Assembly: GCA_902826515.1 (NCBI GenBank)
Contig: CADEFD010000012.1
Location: forward strand, 1-44,175
Direction: 5' to 3'
Source of the DNA: an uncultured Acidobacteriota bacterium
GTDB taxonomy: Bacteria > Acidobacteriota > Vicinamibacteria > Vicinamibacterales > UBA2999
DNA: 44,175 nt
Positions 23,885-35,998 of the stretch are shown here, in pieces. The notes below the pieces were generated by a model, which made no database searches, was not told where the DNA came from, and saw only the letters and a program-made list of their open reading frames with translations. The first letter of the stretch is position 1. Every line of letters starts with the position of its first letter. The position numbers and the translations under genes were made by a program.

Positions 23885-24826
23885 ATGCCTTCACCCATGA
23901 GTGCTTCGATCGTGGCCGCGATCGGCCAGACGCCCCTCGTCCGCCTGTCGCGGCTCGAGCGCGACGTGCCCGGCCTCGAGCTCTACGGCAAGCTCGAAGC
24001 CAGCAACCCCGGCGGGTCGGTGAAGGACCGCGCCGCCCGGCACATGATTCTCGAAGGGATGCGCACCGGCGCCCTCGGGCCGGGCAAACGTCTGCTCGAT
24101 GCCACATCGGGGAATACGGGCATTGCGTACGCGATGCTCGGCGCCGCGCTGGGCTTCCCCGTGACGCTCTGCCTGCCGTCGAGCGCAAGCCCGGAACGCA
24201 AGCGGATCCTCACGGCCTACGGCGCCGAACTGGTCTTCACCGATCCGATGGACGGGTCCGACGGGGCCATCGTCGAGGCGCGCCGGCGCTACGCCGAAGA
24301 CCCCGACCGCTACTTCTATCCGGACCAGTACAACAACAACTTCAACTGGCGCGCGCACTTCGAGACCACGGGTCCGGAGTTGCTCGAAGGCACGGCCGGG
24401 CGCATCACTCACTTCGTCGCCGCGCTCGGCACGAGCGGCACCTTCATGGGCACGGGCCGGTTCCTGCGCGCCAATGTGCCGGGCGTCACGCTCATCTCCG
24501 TGCAGCCGGAATCGCCGCTGCACGGGCTCGAAGGCCTGAAGCACATGGCGACGGCGATCGTGCCCGGCATCTACGACCCGGCGCTGGCGGATCACGCGGC
24601 CGAGGTCTCGACCGAAGACGCCCACGAGATGACGCGGCGTCTCGCCCGCGAGGAAGGGCTGCTCGTGGGCGTGTCGAGCGGCGCGAACCTCGCCGCCGGC
24701 CTGCAGCAGGCGGCGCGGGCGCTCACGACGCGCGATCACGTCGTGATGGTCTGCATCCTGTGCGACGCCGGCGACCGCTATCTCTCCGAACATTTCTGGG
24801 ATGAAACCCGGGAGCAGGCGCGGTGA
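23885..24826 (+). CDS. cysM: Cysteine synthase, CysM type
   Basis: The 313-residue fold-type II PLP enzyme makes cysteine from an activated serine and a sulfide donor. It has NPGGSVKDRAA with the PLP Lys47, the loop TSGNTG (74-79), and VGVSSGANLAA near the end. The next two genes encode a Mec-type JAMM hydrolase and a CysO-like carrier, the partners of mycobacterial CysM. This suggests that it uses O-phosphoserine and carrier thiocarboxylate rather than free sulfide. The start could also be the ATG at 23897. Its stop overlaps the next gene by GTGA. Confidence 0.88.
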   Translation: MPSPMSASIVAAIGQTPLVRLSRLERDVPGLELYGKLEASNPGGSVKDRAARHMILEGMRTGALGPGKRLLDATSGNTGIAYAMLGAALGFPVTLCLPSSASPERKRILTAYGAELVFTDPMDGSDGAIVEARRRYAEDPDRYFYPDQYNNNFNWRAHFETTGPELLEGTAGRITHFVAALGTSGTFMGTGRFLRANVPGVTLISVQPESPLHGLEGLKHMATAIVPGIYDPALADHAAEVSTEDAHEMTRRLAREEGLLVGVSSGANLAAGLQQAARALTTRDHVVMVCILCDAGDRYLSEHFWDETREQAR

Positions 24827-25248
24827 CGCCGCTCGTGCTCGGTCCCGGCGTGCGGGCGGCGATCGAGGCGCACGGCCGCGAGACGTATCCACACGAATGC
24901 TGCGGCGCGCTGCTCGGCGACGGCGACCGGGTGATCGCGACACATCCGCTGCCGAACGTCACGACCGAAGGGCCGCGCCGGCGTTTCCGCATCGACGACA
25001 AGGACTACCTCGCGTCGGAGCGGCAGGCCAGCACGGCAGGGCTGGCGCTGCTCGGCTTCTATCATTCCCATCCCGACCATCCGGCCGTGCCGTCGCAGTA
25101 CGACCTCGACCATGCCTGGCCCACCTTCGTCTACCCGATCGTGTCGGTCGTGGCGGGGGAGGCCGTGGCGCTCACCGCCTGGATGCTCCGCGACGATCGC
25201 ACCGCCTTCGACGAACGGCCGCTCGGCGACGCCGCGACCGCGCCATAA
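24823..25248 (+). CDS. mec: JAMM/MPN+ zinc hydrolase, CysO-cysteine peptidase (Mec type)
   Basis: The 141-residue protein has a complete JAMM metal site: Glu25 in HECCG, then His81-x-His83, Ser91 and Asp94 in HSHPDHPAVPSQYD. In Mycobacterium the Mec enzyme releases cysteine from the CysO carrier after CysM has joined them. The gene overlaps cysM by GTGA and lies 28 bp before the CysO-fusion gene, the same three-part set as mec-cysO-cysM. Related bacterial JAMM enzymes also cut ubiquitin-like proteins after Gly-Gly, which matters here because the carrier downstream has an internal Gly-Gly. The GTG start is set by the overlap. Confidence 0.88.
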   Translation: MTPLVLGPGVRAAIEAHGRETYPHECCGALLGDGDRVIATHPLPNVTTEGPRRRFRIDDKDYLASERQASTAGLALLGFYHSHPDHPAVPSQYDLDHAWPTFVYPIVSVVAGEAVALTAWMLRDDRTAFDERPLGDAATAP

Positions 25249-25276
25249 TCAGCCTTTCCAGAGCGAGGACCGTCTC

Positions 25277-26731
25277 ATGCCCGTCTCCATCCACATCCCG
25301 ACGCCGCTGCGTCCGTTCACCGAGAAGCTCGACGTCGTGCAGGCGAACGGCGCCACCGTGGGCGAGGTGCTGCAGGACCTGACCACGCGCTACGCCGGCC
25401 TGAAGCAGCATCTGTACGCGCCCGACGGACGTCTGCGCAGCTTCGTCAACGTGTATCTCGGCGACGACGACATCCGCTACCTGCAGAAGGAGCAGACGCC
25501 GGTGGCCGACGGCCAGACGCTCAGCATCATCCCGTCGGTGGCGGGCGGATCGGGGACGGCGACCGACACCCTGCCGGCGCTCAGCGCCGACGAAATCAAG
25601 CGCTACAGCCGGCACCTCATCCTCTCGGAAGTGGGCATGGACGGCCAGCGCAAGCTCAAGGCCGCGAAGGTGCTCTGCATCGGCGCCGGCGGGCTTGGTT
25701 CGCCGGTGGCGATGTATCTCGCGGCGGCCGGCGTCGGCACGATCGGCATCGTGGACTTCGACACGGTGGACGTCAGCAACCTGCAGCGCCAGATCCTGCA
25801 CGGCACGTCGGATGTTGGCCGCTCGAAGCTCGCCTCCGCGCGCGACACGCTCAAGGACCTGAACCCGCACGTCAACGTCATCACGCACGAGGTCGCGCTC
25901 AGCTCGGCCAACGCGCTCGATCTCTTCCGCGGTTACGACGTCGTCGTCGATGGCACCGACAACTTCCCGACGCGGTACCTCGTGAACGACGCGTGTGTGC
26001 TGCTCGGCATCCCGAACGCCTACGGCAGCATCTTCCGCTTCGAAGGGCAGGCCTCGGTCTTCGCCACCAAGGACGGTCCGTGCTACCGCTGCCTCTACCC
26101 GGAGCCGCCGCCGCCCGGGCTCGTGCCGAGCTGCGCGGAGGCCGGCGTGCTCGGCATCCTGCCGGGGCTCATCGGCACCATCCAGGCCACCGAGGCGGTG
26201 AAGATCATCCTCGGCATGGGCCAGACGCTGGCCGGACGTTTCCTCATCTACGACGCGATGAAGATGCGCTTCCGTGAGCTCACGCTGCGCAAGGATCCGG
26301 AGTGCCCGGTCTGCGGCACGAACCCCACGGTGACGGCGCTCATCGACTACGACCAGTTCTGCGGCATCGTGCCGGCGCAGGCCGCGCCGCCCGCGCCGGT
26401 GCTGGCGGACGCGATGGCGGATGTGAGCGTGCTCGAGTTCAAGGCGATGCAGGATGCCGGCACGGCGCCGCTCCTCATCGACGTCCGCGAGCCGCACGAG
26501 TACCAGATCTGCAAGATCGAAGGCTCGGTGCTCATCCCGCTCGGCGAACTGCCGGCCCGCGTGGGTGAGCTCGACCCCAATGTCGAGCTGGTCATGCAGT
26601 GCCGCTCGGGGGTCCGTTCGGGCAAGGCGGCGGCCTTCCTGCGCGAGCAGGGCTTCCGGAGCGTCCACAACCTGACCGGCGGGATCCTCGCCTGGATCGA
26701 CCACGTGGACCCGAGCCAGCCCAAGTACTAG
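25277..26731 (+). CDS. CysO-like sulfur carrier fused to MoeB/ThiF-type E1 enzyme and rhodanese
   Basis: The protein has 484 residues. Residues 1-91 are a ThiS/MoaD-fold carrier ending SIIPSVAGG; the sequence closely follows mycobacterial CysO, including FVNVYLGDDDIR. Residues 105-345 are a MoeB/ThiF adenylyltransferase with GAGGLGSP (136-143), NLQRQ, DGTDNFPTRYLVND, the candidate catalytic Cys286 and zinc ligands Cys269, Cys272, Cys343 and Cys346. Residues 384-478 are a rhodanese with the active Cys442 in QCRSGVRSG. In Mycobacterium the carrier and MoeZ are separate proteins. Here the Gly90-Gly91 end is internal, so thiocarboxylation would need processing or another carrier. The JAMM gene upstream is a candidate for that cut. 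Confidence 0.9.
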   Translation: MPVSIHIPTPLRPFTEKLDVVQANGATVGEVLQDLTTRYAGLKQHLYAPDGRLRSFVNVYLGDDDIRYLQKEQTPVADGQTLSIIPSVAGGSGTATDTLPALSADEIKRYSRHLILSEVGMDGQRKLKAAKVLCIGAGGLGSPVAMYLAAAGVGTIGIVDFDTVDVSNLQRQILHGTSDVGRSKLASARDTLKDLNPHVNVITHEVALSSANALDLFRGYDVVVDGTDNFPTRYLVNDACVLLGIPNAYGSIFRFEGQASVFATKDGPCYRCLYPEPPPPGLVPSCAEAGVLGILPGLIGTIQATEAVKIILGMGQTLAGRFLIYDAMKMRFRELTLRKDPECPVCGTNPTVTALIDYDQFCGIVPAQAAPPAPVLADAMADVSVLEFKAMQDAGTAPLLIDVREPHEYQICKIEGSVLIPLGELPARVGELDPNVELVMQCRSGVRSGKAAAFLREQGFRSVHNLTGGILAWIDHVDPSQPKY

Positions 26732-26745
26732 GGGCTGGCCCTTAA

Positions 26746-26781
26746 TCCGACTTGCCGAGTCGGACATCGCGGGACTAAACT
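26746..26781 (+). promoter_or_regulatory. Inverted repeat and candidate promoter before rrf2
   Basis: TCCGACT (26746-26752) and AGTCGGA (26758-26764) form a perfect 7-bp inverted repeat with a 5-base spacer. TTGCCG (26752-26757) inside it could be a -35 box, with TAAACT (26776-26781) as -10 at 18 bp. The position, 72-107 bp before the Rrf2 start, fits an autoregulated operator for the Fe-S operon. It could instead be a weak terminator of the preceding gene, but no U-run follows. Confidence 0.45.
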
Positions 26782-26853
26782 ACGACTACGGCGGTCGGGT
26801 ATCTGCGGTCCGGGTGTTTTCCGGGCGCCGGAACCCGGACCCCGAGTCCCGCC

Positions 26854-27336
26854 ATGCTGCGACTTTCCAAGAAAGCCGACTACGCGCTCATCGCCATGCG
26901 TCACCTGGCCGGAGCGGCGGCCGACAGTTCCGTGAGCGCGCGCGAGATCGCCGAAAGTTACGGCATCCCGGCCGAACTGCTCGCGAAGGTGCTGCAGCGG
27001 CTCGTGCGCTCGCGCCTGCTCGTGTCGGTGCAGGGCACCCGCGGCGGCTACCGCCTGGCCGGTGATGCCCGGCTCCTCACGGTGGCGGATGTGATCCAGG
27101 CCATCGACGGGCCCGTGGCCGTGACCGCCTGTTCCCCTGACGATCACGGCTGCGAACAGTACGACCGCTGCGAGATTCGCGACCCGCTCTGGAAGATCAA
27201 GTCGCGGATCGTGGACGCGCTCGCCACGGTGAGCCTCGCCGAACTGGCCGAACCGGCGCCCGCCCCGGGCACGCCCGTGGCGGTGCCGATGTACGTTCGC
27301 GGCGCGGCGCCGGCGCCGCCGCAGGTCGTGGAGTAG
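26854..27336 (+). CDS. Rrf2-family Fe-S regulator (IscR/SufR type)
   Basis: The 160-residue winged-helix protein starts [18 protein letters not shown], has TRGGYRLA in the wing, and carries three cysteines: Cys93, Cys100 and Cys106. The spacing (C-x6-C-x5-C) is close to the 2Fe-2S site of IscR. Such proteins sense cluster supply and control isc/suf genes. The gene is the first before iscS, nifU-like, iscA and sufBCDSU, with 8 bp to iscS, so it is the likely regulator of this block. The C-terminal 30 residues are Ala/Pro-rich and vary in the family. Confidence 0.9.
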   Translation: MLRLSKKADYALIAMRHLAGAAADSSVSAREIAESYGIPAELLAKVLQRLVRSRLLVSVQGTRGGYRLAGDARLLTVADVIQAIDGPVAVTACSPDDHGCEQYDRCEIRDPLWKIKSRIVDALATVSLAELAEPAPAPGTPVAVPMYVRGAAPAPPQVVE

Positions 27337-27344
27337 ACGCGATC

Positions 27345-28529
27345 ATGCCCGCCACCCGGTCCATCTATCTCGATCATCACGCCACGACGCCCGTGGACCC
27401 GCGTGTGGTCGAGCAGATGCTGCCGTACTTCACCGAACACTTCGGCAACGCCGCCAGCCGGCAGCATGCGTTCGGCTGGAAGGCCGACGAGGCGGTGGAA
27501 CACGCACGCCACCAGGTGGCGCGTCTCATCGGCGCGCGCGCCAAAGAGATCGTGTTCACGAGCGGGGCCACCGAAGCGAACACCCTGGCGATCCGCGGAG
27601 CGGTCGCGGCACGCCGCGACCAGGGCGCGCACGTCGTGACCGTGGCCACCGAACACAAGGCCGTGCTCGACGTGTGTCAGGCGGTGGCCGCCGACGGCGG
27701 CCGCGTCACGGTCGTGCCGGTCGAGCGCGACGGCCGTGTCGATCCGGCCCGCGTGGCTGCGGCACTCGCGCCAGACACGGTGCTCGTGTCGGTGATGACC
27801 GCGAACAACGAAATCGGCGTCATACATCCTGTGGCCGACATCTCCGCCATCTGCCAGGCGCGCGGCGTGTGGCTGCACACCGATGCGGTGCAGGCGGCCG
27901 GGCACGTGCCCTTCGATGTCGAGGCGCTCGGCGTCGATCTGGCGTCGTTCAGCGCCCACAAGATGTACGGCCCGAAGGGCGTCGGCGCGCTCTACGTGCG
28001 GCGGGCCCCGAAGGTCACGCTCGTGCCGCAGACCGTGGGCGGTGGCCAGGAACAGGGCCTGCGCGCCGGCACGCTGAACGTGCCCGGCATCGTCGGCTTC
28101 GGCGCCGCCGCGGGCATCGCGCGCGAGGTTGTGACGAGCGAAGGCCCCCGCGTGGCGCACTTGCGCGATCGGCTGCTCGCCGGACTCACGCAGGCGCTTG
28201 CAGCCGTCACGGTCAACGGCTCGATGACCGCGCGCCTGCCGCACAACCTGCACGTGAGTTTTGCCGGCGTGGACGGCGAGGCGCTCATGACCAGCCTGGC
28301 CGATGACGTCGCCGTGTCGTCCGGCTCGGCGTGTGCGTCGGGCAGCCGCGAACCGTCGCACGTGATGACGGCGCTCGGCGCCGGCGCCGCGGAACGCTGG
28401 GGCGCGCTGCGCTTCGGCCTCGGCCGCGGCACGACGGCCGCCGAGATCGATGCCGCCGTGGCGCACGTGACGGCGTCGGTGACGCGTCTGCGCGCGATGT
28501 CGCCGGTGGGTGTGGGAGGCGGCCTGTGA
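27345..28529 (+). CDS. iscS: Cysteine desulfurase, IscS/NifS type
   Basis: The 394-residue PLP enzyme takes sulfur from cysteine for Fe-S and thiolation pathways. It begins [15 protein letters not shown], has [22 protein letters not shown] with the PLP Lys206, and [16 protein letters not shown] with the persulfide Cys330 in the long-loop class I style. This differs from SufS, encoded 5.5 kb downstream, which is the class II type. It follows rrf2 by 8 bp and overlaps the nifU-like gene by one base, so it likely feeds that protein and IscA. Confidence 0.92.
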   Translation: MPATRSIYLDHHATTPVDPRVVEQMLPYFTEHFGNAASRQHAFGWKADEAVEHARHQVARLIGARAKEIVFTSGATEANTLAIRGAVAARRDQGAHVVTVATEHKAVLDVCQAVAADGGRVTVVPVERDGRVDPARVAAALAPDTVLVSVMTANNEIGVIHPVADISAICQARGVWLHTDAVQAAGHVPFDVEALGVDLASFSAHKMYGPKGVGALYVRRAPKVTLVPQTVGGGQEQGLRAGTLNVPGIVGFGAAAGIAREVVTSEGPRVAHLRDRLLAGLTQALAAVTVNGSMTARLPHNLHVSFAGVDGEALMTSLADDVAVSSGSACASGSREPSHVMTALGAGAAERWGALRFGLGRGTTAAEIDAAVAHVTASVTRLRAMSPVGVGGGL

Positions 28530-28975
28530 TGGCGGCGGCCTATTCCGAGGCCGTGCGCATGCGCTGCCGCGATCCGCGGCGCGCCGGCGGCTGGCCCGAC
28601 GGCGCGGACCATGTGGGCACGGGCGCGATCGGGAGCCTCGATGCCGGCGTGTGGACGCGGCTGCAGGTGCACGGCGCGGACGGCGTCATCGACGACGCGC
28701 GGTTCCGGGTGTTCGGCTGCAGCGCGGCGGTGGCGAGTGCAAGTTTCGTCGCCGACGCCCTCGTCGGCGCGACACCGGCGGCGGCGCGGGCCCTCGACGC
28801 GTGCGCCGTGGCAGAGGCCCTGGCGCTGCCGGCGGAGAAACAGGCGATGGCCGCGATGGCGATCGACGCGGCACGGGCGGCGGTCGACGACTGGCAGACG
28901 AGAGCCGGGGCTCGGGGCCCGGGGCTCGGGACTGAGCACACCGACGCAGGAACCGGAGCACGGGGATGGCGATGA
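28529..28975 (+). CDS. NifU/IscU-like scaffold with two of three cluster cysteines missing
   Basis: The 148-residue protein aligns by eye to the IscU fold: YSEAVRMRCRDP, VGTGAIGSLDAGVW and VFGCSAAVASASFVADALVG. Of the three IscU ligands only the middle cysteine (Cys64) is kept. The first position is Ala39, the adjacent Asp is Val41, and the third cysteine is Met107. Cys13 and Cys92 are at unusual places. It probably does not assemble a normal cluster alone; a canonical SufU is encoded downstream. The C-terminal 25 residues run through a GC tandem repeat and look low-complexity. The start overlaps iscS by one base and the end overlaps iscA by 10 bp. Confidence 0.75.
   Translation: MAAAYSEAVRMRCRDPRRAGGWPDGADHVGTGAIGSLDAGVWTRLQVHGADGVIDDARFRVFGCSAAVASASFVADALVGATPAAARALDACAVAEALALPAEKQAMAAMAIDAARAAVDDWQTRAGARGPGLGTEHTDAGTGARGWR
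28905..28932 (+). repeat. Tandem repeat, two copies of a 14-bp GC unit
   Basis: CCGGGGCTCGGGGC (28905-28918) is followed by CCGGGGCTCGGGAC (28919-28932), one mismatch. It lies in the 3' end of the nifU-like gene, 33 bp before iscA. A different 14-bp tandem repeat lies on the other side of iscA at 29314-29341. Confidence 0.8.
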
Positions 28976-29301
28976 TCGAAATCACCGGCAGCGCGGCGCG
29001 CGTCATCGCGCGCCAGATGACGAAGCAGGGGCTGACCGACGGCGGGCTGCGCGTGGCGGTGAAGGCCGGCGGCTGCTCGGGGTACAGCTACGTGTTCCGG
29101 TTCGAGCCGGGCGCGAAGCCGACCGACCAGATCTTCGACGGGCCCGACGGCGTGAAGGTGTTCGTCGATCCGCGCAGCCTGGCGCTGCTCGATGGCACCG
29201 TGCTCGATTTCGACGAGCACAATCTCATGGCGACAAATTTCATCCTGAAGAACCCGAACGCGAAGAGCGCCTGCGGGTGCGGTACTTCGTTTGGTGTCTG
29301 A
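28966..29301 (+). CDS. iscA: A-type Fe-S carrier, IscA/HesB family
   Basis: The 111-residue protein has the complete A-type pattern: GGCSGYSY with Cys37, and SACGCGTSF with Cys103 and Cys105. These carriers hold a 2Fe-2S or 4Fe-4S cluster and pass it from the scaffold to apo-proteins. The gene overlaps the 3' end of the nifU-like gene by 10 bp and precedes sufB by 48 bp. It is therefore the link between the isc-like genes and the suf genes in one operon. Confidence 0.92.
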   Translation: MAMIEITGSAARVIARQMTKQGLTDGGLRVAVKAGGCSGYSYVFRFEPGAKPTDQIFDGPDGVKVFVDPRSLALLDGTVLDFDEHNLMATNFILKNPNAKSACGCGTSFGV

Positions 29302-29313
29302 CGACCGGTCAGC

Positions 29314-29341
29314 GAACAGGGACCAGGGAACAGGGACCAGG
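29314..29341 (+). repeat. Perfect tandem 14-bp repeat before sufB
   Basis: GAACAGGGACCAGG occurs twice without mismatch, ending 8 bp before the sufB ATG. The purine-rich core AGGGA overlaps the place where a ribosome binding site is expected, so copy number could influence sufB translation. The whole gap between iscA and sufB is 48 bp. Confidence 0.85.
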
Positions 29342-29349
29342 GAAACGAT

Positions 29350-30801
<1,452 letters not shown>

Positions 30802-30805
30802 GACG

Positions 30806-31569
<764 letters not shown>

Positions 31570-31573
<4 letters not shown>

Positions 31574-32877
31574 CGAGCGCGCCCCAGACCCTCGACTGGA
31601 TCCGCGACGGCCAGCGCGGCCTCGGCACGCGCGCGCCCGAGTGGCTCACGCTGCATCGCCGCGACGCCCTCGAACACTTCGAGGCGACCGGCTTTCCGAC
31701 GACGCGCGAGGAAGCCTGGCGCTTCACGAACGTCGGACCGATCGCCGCGACCGCCTTCGAGCTCGCCGCGCCGGACGCGGAAGGCGCCGAAGCGCTCGCC
31801 GCCGCCAATGAAATCCGCGACAGCGCCGCCACGGCGGTGGTCGTGAACGGCTGCTTCGACGAGACCCTCTCGGCCTACGGCGCGTTGCCGCTCGGCGTGG
31901 TGGTCGAGGGGCTGGCGGGCAGTTTCGAGGCCGACCATTCGTCGGCGCGCGACATCGCGCTCGACCTCGACATCACGGGCCTGCCGTTTGCGGCCCTGAA
32001 CGCCGCCTTCCTCGAAGACGGTGTGCACATCCTGATTCCGGAAGGCGCCGTGCTGAGCGCGCCCATCCAGGTGGTCATCGCGACGCTGCCCGGCGACCGT
32101 CCGGTGATGGCGCATCCGCGCCTCGTCATCGACGCGCGGGCCCAGAGCCAGGCCACTGTCGTGTTGTCGTTCGTCGGTGAGGGCGCCCAGCCGTATCTCT
32201 CGAACGCCGTCACGCAGGTGCGTGTCGAGGGCGGCGCGGTGCTCGAACTCATCATCGACCAGCGCGAGTCGGCCTCGGCCTTCCACCTGCACCACCTGCA
32301 TGCCGTGTGCGGCGAGGGCGGCATCCTGCACTCGCGCGCGGTGTCGCTCGGCGGCAAGATCGTCCGCAACGACCTGACGGCCGTGCTCGACGGCGAAGGC
32401 GCGCATGCGACCCTCGACGGCGTGTATCTGGCCGACGGCACCGATCTCGTGGACAACCACACGTCGATCGATCACGCCGTGGCGCACTGCACGAGCCACG
32501 AGCTCTACAAGGGCATCCTCGGCGGACAGGCGAAGGCGGTCTTCAACGGCCGCATCCTCGTCCGCCCCGACGCGCAGAAAACCGACGCGAAGCAGACCAA
32601 CCGGGCGCTGCTGCTCTCGGACGACGCGCAGATCAACTCGAACCCGCAGCTCGAGATCTTCGCCGACGACGTCAAGTGCACCCACGGCGCCGCCGTGGGC
32701 CAGCTCGACGAAGAGGCACTCTTCTACCTGCAGGCGCGCGGCCTCACGCCGGCGCAGGCGCGCGACATGCTGCTCCACGCCTTCGCAGGCGAGGTGCTCG
32801 GCGAAATCTCGGTGCCCGAGCTGCGCATCGCGCTCGAACACCGGCTGTTCAGCCGGCTCGCCCGGTATCTGGCGTAG
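31570..32877 (+). CDS. sufD: Fe-S assembly protein SufD
   Basis: The 435-residue protein is the SufB paralogue of the scaffold complex. It has the N-terminal helical region with TTREEAWRFTNVGPI and the beta-helix core. The C-terminal conserved stretch includes SHELYKGILGGQAKAVFNGRI, DAQKTDAKQTNRALLLSDDAQINSNPQLEIFADDVKCTHGAAVGQLDEEALFYL-type sequence in short blocks. The GTG start is set by overlap with the sufC stop. It is followed by sufS after 9 bp. Confidence 0.94.
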
Positions 32878-32886
32878 GGGGGAATA

Positions 32887-34133
<1,247 letters not shown>

Positions 34134-34137
<4 letters not shown>

Positions 34138-34583
34138 GCGACGGACTGCAGGAGCTCTATCAGGAAGTCATCCTCGACCACAACCGGCGGCCGCGGAACT
34201 TCCGCGTCATCGCCGGTGGCGCTACGCAGGAGGGCTACAACCCGCTCTGCGGCGATCGCGTGCTGGTCTCGATGGCGATCGACCACGGCGTCGTCCGCGA
34301 CGTCGCGTTCGAGGGCCAGGGCTGCGCCATCGCCAAGGCCTCGGCCTCGCTCATGACCGAGGCGCTCAAGGGGCTGACCGTCGCCGAGGCGCAGGAGCGT
34401 TTCGCGCAGTTCCAGTCGATGGTGACCTCGGCGCACGACGAGCCGCCGGCCGACCTCGGCAAGCTGTCGGTGCTCGCCGGCGTGCGCGAGTTCCCGACCC
34501 GCGTCAAATGTGCCAGCCTCGCCTGGCATGCCGCCAAGGCCGTGCTCGACGGCGCGCCGGCCGCCCCCGTGTCCACCGAGTAG
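34134..34583 (+). CDS. sufU: Zn-dependent sulfur-transfer protein SufU
   Basis: The 149-residue protein carries all three ligand cysteines: Cys39 in NPLCGD with Asp41, Cys64 in GQGCAIAKASASLM, and Cys126 in RVKCASLAWHA. This fits SufU, which binds zinc and takes sulfur from SufS. The insertion between the second and third cysteines (about residues 75-120) is the SufU feature that separates it from IscU. It overlaps sufS by GTGA, after a GGAGGG ribosome binding site. Confidence 0.93.
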
Positions 34584-34585
34584 CC

Positions 34586-35002
34586 ATGCATACCGCGACG
34601 AGGATGCTCTCCGTGATTCCCACGCATACCGGCCAGCCGTCCGAGGTGCCCGACGAGTTCGGCGCGCCGCTCGACGTCGTTCCCGATCCAGCACAGATGG
34701 CGGCGCTCAGGCCGCAGGTCATCGACGCCCTGCGCACGGTGTTCGACCCCGAGATCCCGGTCAACATCTACGACCTCGGCCTCATCTACGATGTGCTCAT
34801 CGACACCGACGGCAAGGTCGGCATCCGCATGACGCTCACGGCGCCGGCGTGTCCCGCGGCGCAGACGCTGCCGGGGGAAGTGCGCGATGCCGCGAAGCGG
34901 GTCGAGGGCGTGACGTCGTCGCGTGTCGAGCTCGTGTTCGACCCGCCGTGGGCGATGGACCGGATGAGCGACGCGGCGAAGCTGCAGCTGGGACTGTTGT
35001 AA
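34586..35002 (+). CDS. sufT: MIP18/DUF59-family Fe-S maturation protein (SufT-like)
   Basis: The 138-residue protein consists mostly of a DUF59 domain: VIDALRTVFDPEIPVNIYDLGLIYDV, then TLTAPACPAAQTLPGEV with the conserved cysteine. DUF59 proteins help insert clusters into target proteins. A 35-residue N-terminal stretch before the domain is not conserved in my view. The ATG at 34586 lies 2 bp after the sufU stop; an upstream in-frame start would lie inside sufU. It ends the suf gene series. Confidence 0.9.
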   Translation: MHTATRMLSVIPTHTGQPSEVPDEFGAPLDVVPDPAQMAALRPQVIDALRTVFDPEIPVNIYDLGLIYDVLIDTDGKVGIRMTLTAPACPAAQTLPGEVRDAAKRVEGVTSSRVELVFDPPWAMDRMSDAAKLQLGLL

Positions 35003-35020
35003 GCTCGGCGGCACCCGCCG

Positions 35021-35968
35021 ATGTCAGCCGAGCCTCAGTCGCCCCCCTCCCGCTACCTCACGTTCGATCGCGCGGCGTGGGCGAAGCTGCGCGACAGCAC
35101 CCCGCTGACCCTCTCGGAAGCGGACGTGGCCGAGCTGCGCGGCCTGAACGACGCGCTCTCGATCGCCGAGGTCGAGCAGATCTACCTGCCGCTGTCGCGC
35201 CTGCTCAGCCTCTACGTGCGCGCCACGCAGGAGCTGCACCGCGCCTCCCAGACCTTCCTCGGCGACCGCACGGCCAAGGTGCCCTTCATCATCGGCCTGG
35301 CCGGCAGCGTCGCGGTGGGGAAGAGCACGACGGCCCGCATCCTGCGCGCGCTGCTCTCGCGCTGGCCCGGGCATCCGTCCGTGGACCTCGTGACCACCGA
35401 CGGGTTCCTCTTCCCGAATGCCGTGCTCGTGGCGCGCGGCATCATGAACCGCAAGGGGTTCCCCGAGAGTTACGACCGCGCCCGCCTGGTGCGGTTCCTC
35501 GCCGCCATCAAGTCGGGCGCCGACGTGGTGGATGCGCCGGTGTACTCGCACCAGCGCTACGACATCGTGCCCGCGGCGCGCCACACGGTGCGGCATCCCG
35601 ACATCGTCATCGTCGAAGGCCTGAACGTGCTGCAGGCGCCGGGGGAACGCGCCGAGATGCAGGTGTTCGCGTCCGACTTCTTCGATTTCACGATCTACGT
35701 GGATGCCGACGAGGCCGACATCGAACGCTGGTACGTGGAGCGCTTCCTGCGCCTGCGCGACACGGTGTTCCAGGATCCGCAGTCGTACTTCCACCGCTAC
35801 GCCTCGTTGAGCGAGGCCGAGGCGCGGAAGACGGCGGCCGCGATCTGGGCCGACATCAACGGCGTGAACCTGCGCGAGAACATCGCGCCGACGCGCGCCC
35901 GCGCGCAGTTCATCCTGCGCAAGGGCGCGAATCACGCGGTGGAAGCCGTGCAGTTGCGGCGCCTCTGA
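35021..35968 (+). CDS. coaA: Type I pantothenate kinase
   Basis: The 315-residue protein phosphorylates pantothenate in the first step of coenzyme A synthesis. It has the P-loop [12 protein letters not shown] (92-103, Lys101), [19 protein letters not shown] and VEGLNVLQ, all characteristic of the bacterial CoaA class. Its start is 18 bp after sufT, so it may be read from the same transcript, although CoA synthesis is not directly part of Fe-S assembly. It converges on the DUF6152 gene. Confidence 0.95.
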   Translation: MSAEPQSPPSRYLTFDRAAWAKLRDSTPLTLSEADVAELRGLNDALSIAEVEQIYLPLSRLLSLYVRATQELHRASQTFLGDRTAKVPFIIGLAGSVAVGKSTTARILRALLSRWPGHPSVDLVTTDGFLFPNAVLVARGIMNRKGFPESYDRARLVRFLAAIKSGADVVDAPVYSHQRYDIVPAARHTVRHPDIVIVEGLNVLQAPGERAEMQVFASDFFDFTIYVDADEADIERWYVERFLRLRDTVFQDPQSYFHRYASLSEAEARKTAAAIWADINGVNLRENIAPTRARAQFILRKGANHAVEAVQLRRL

Positions 35969-35998
35969 GGCGCCGGCGCGACATCAGGCCGGCCCGTG

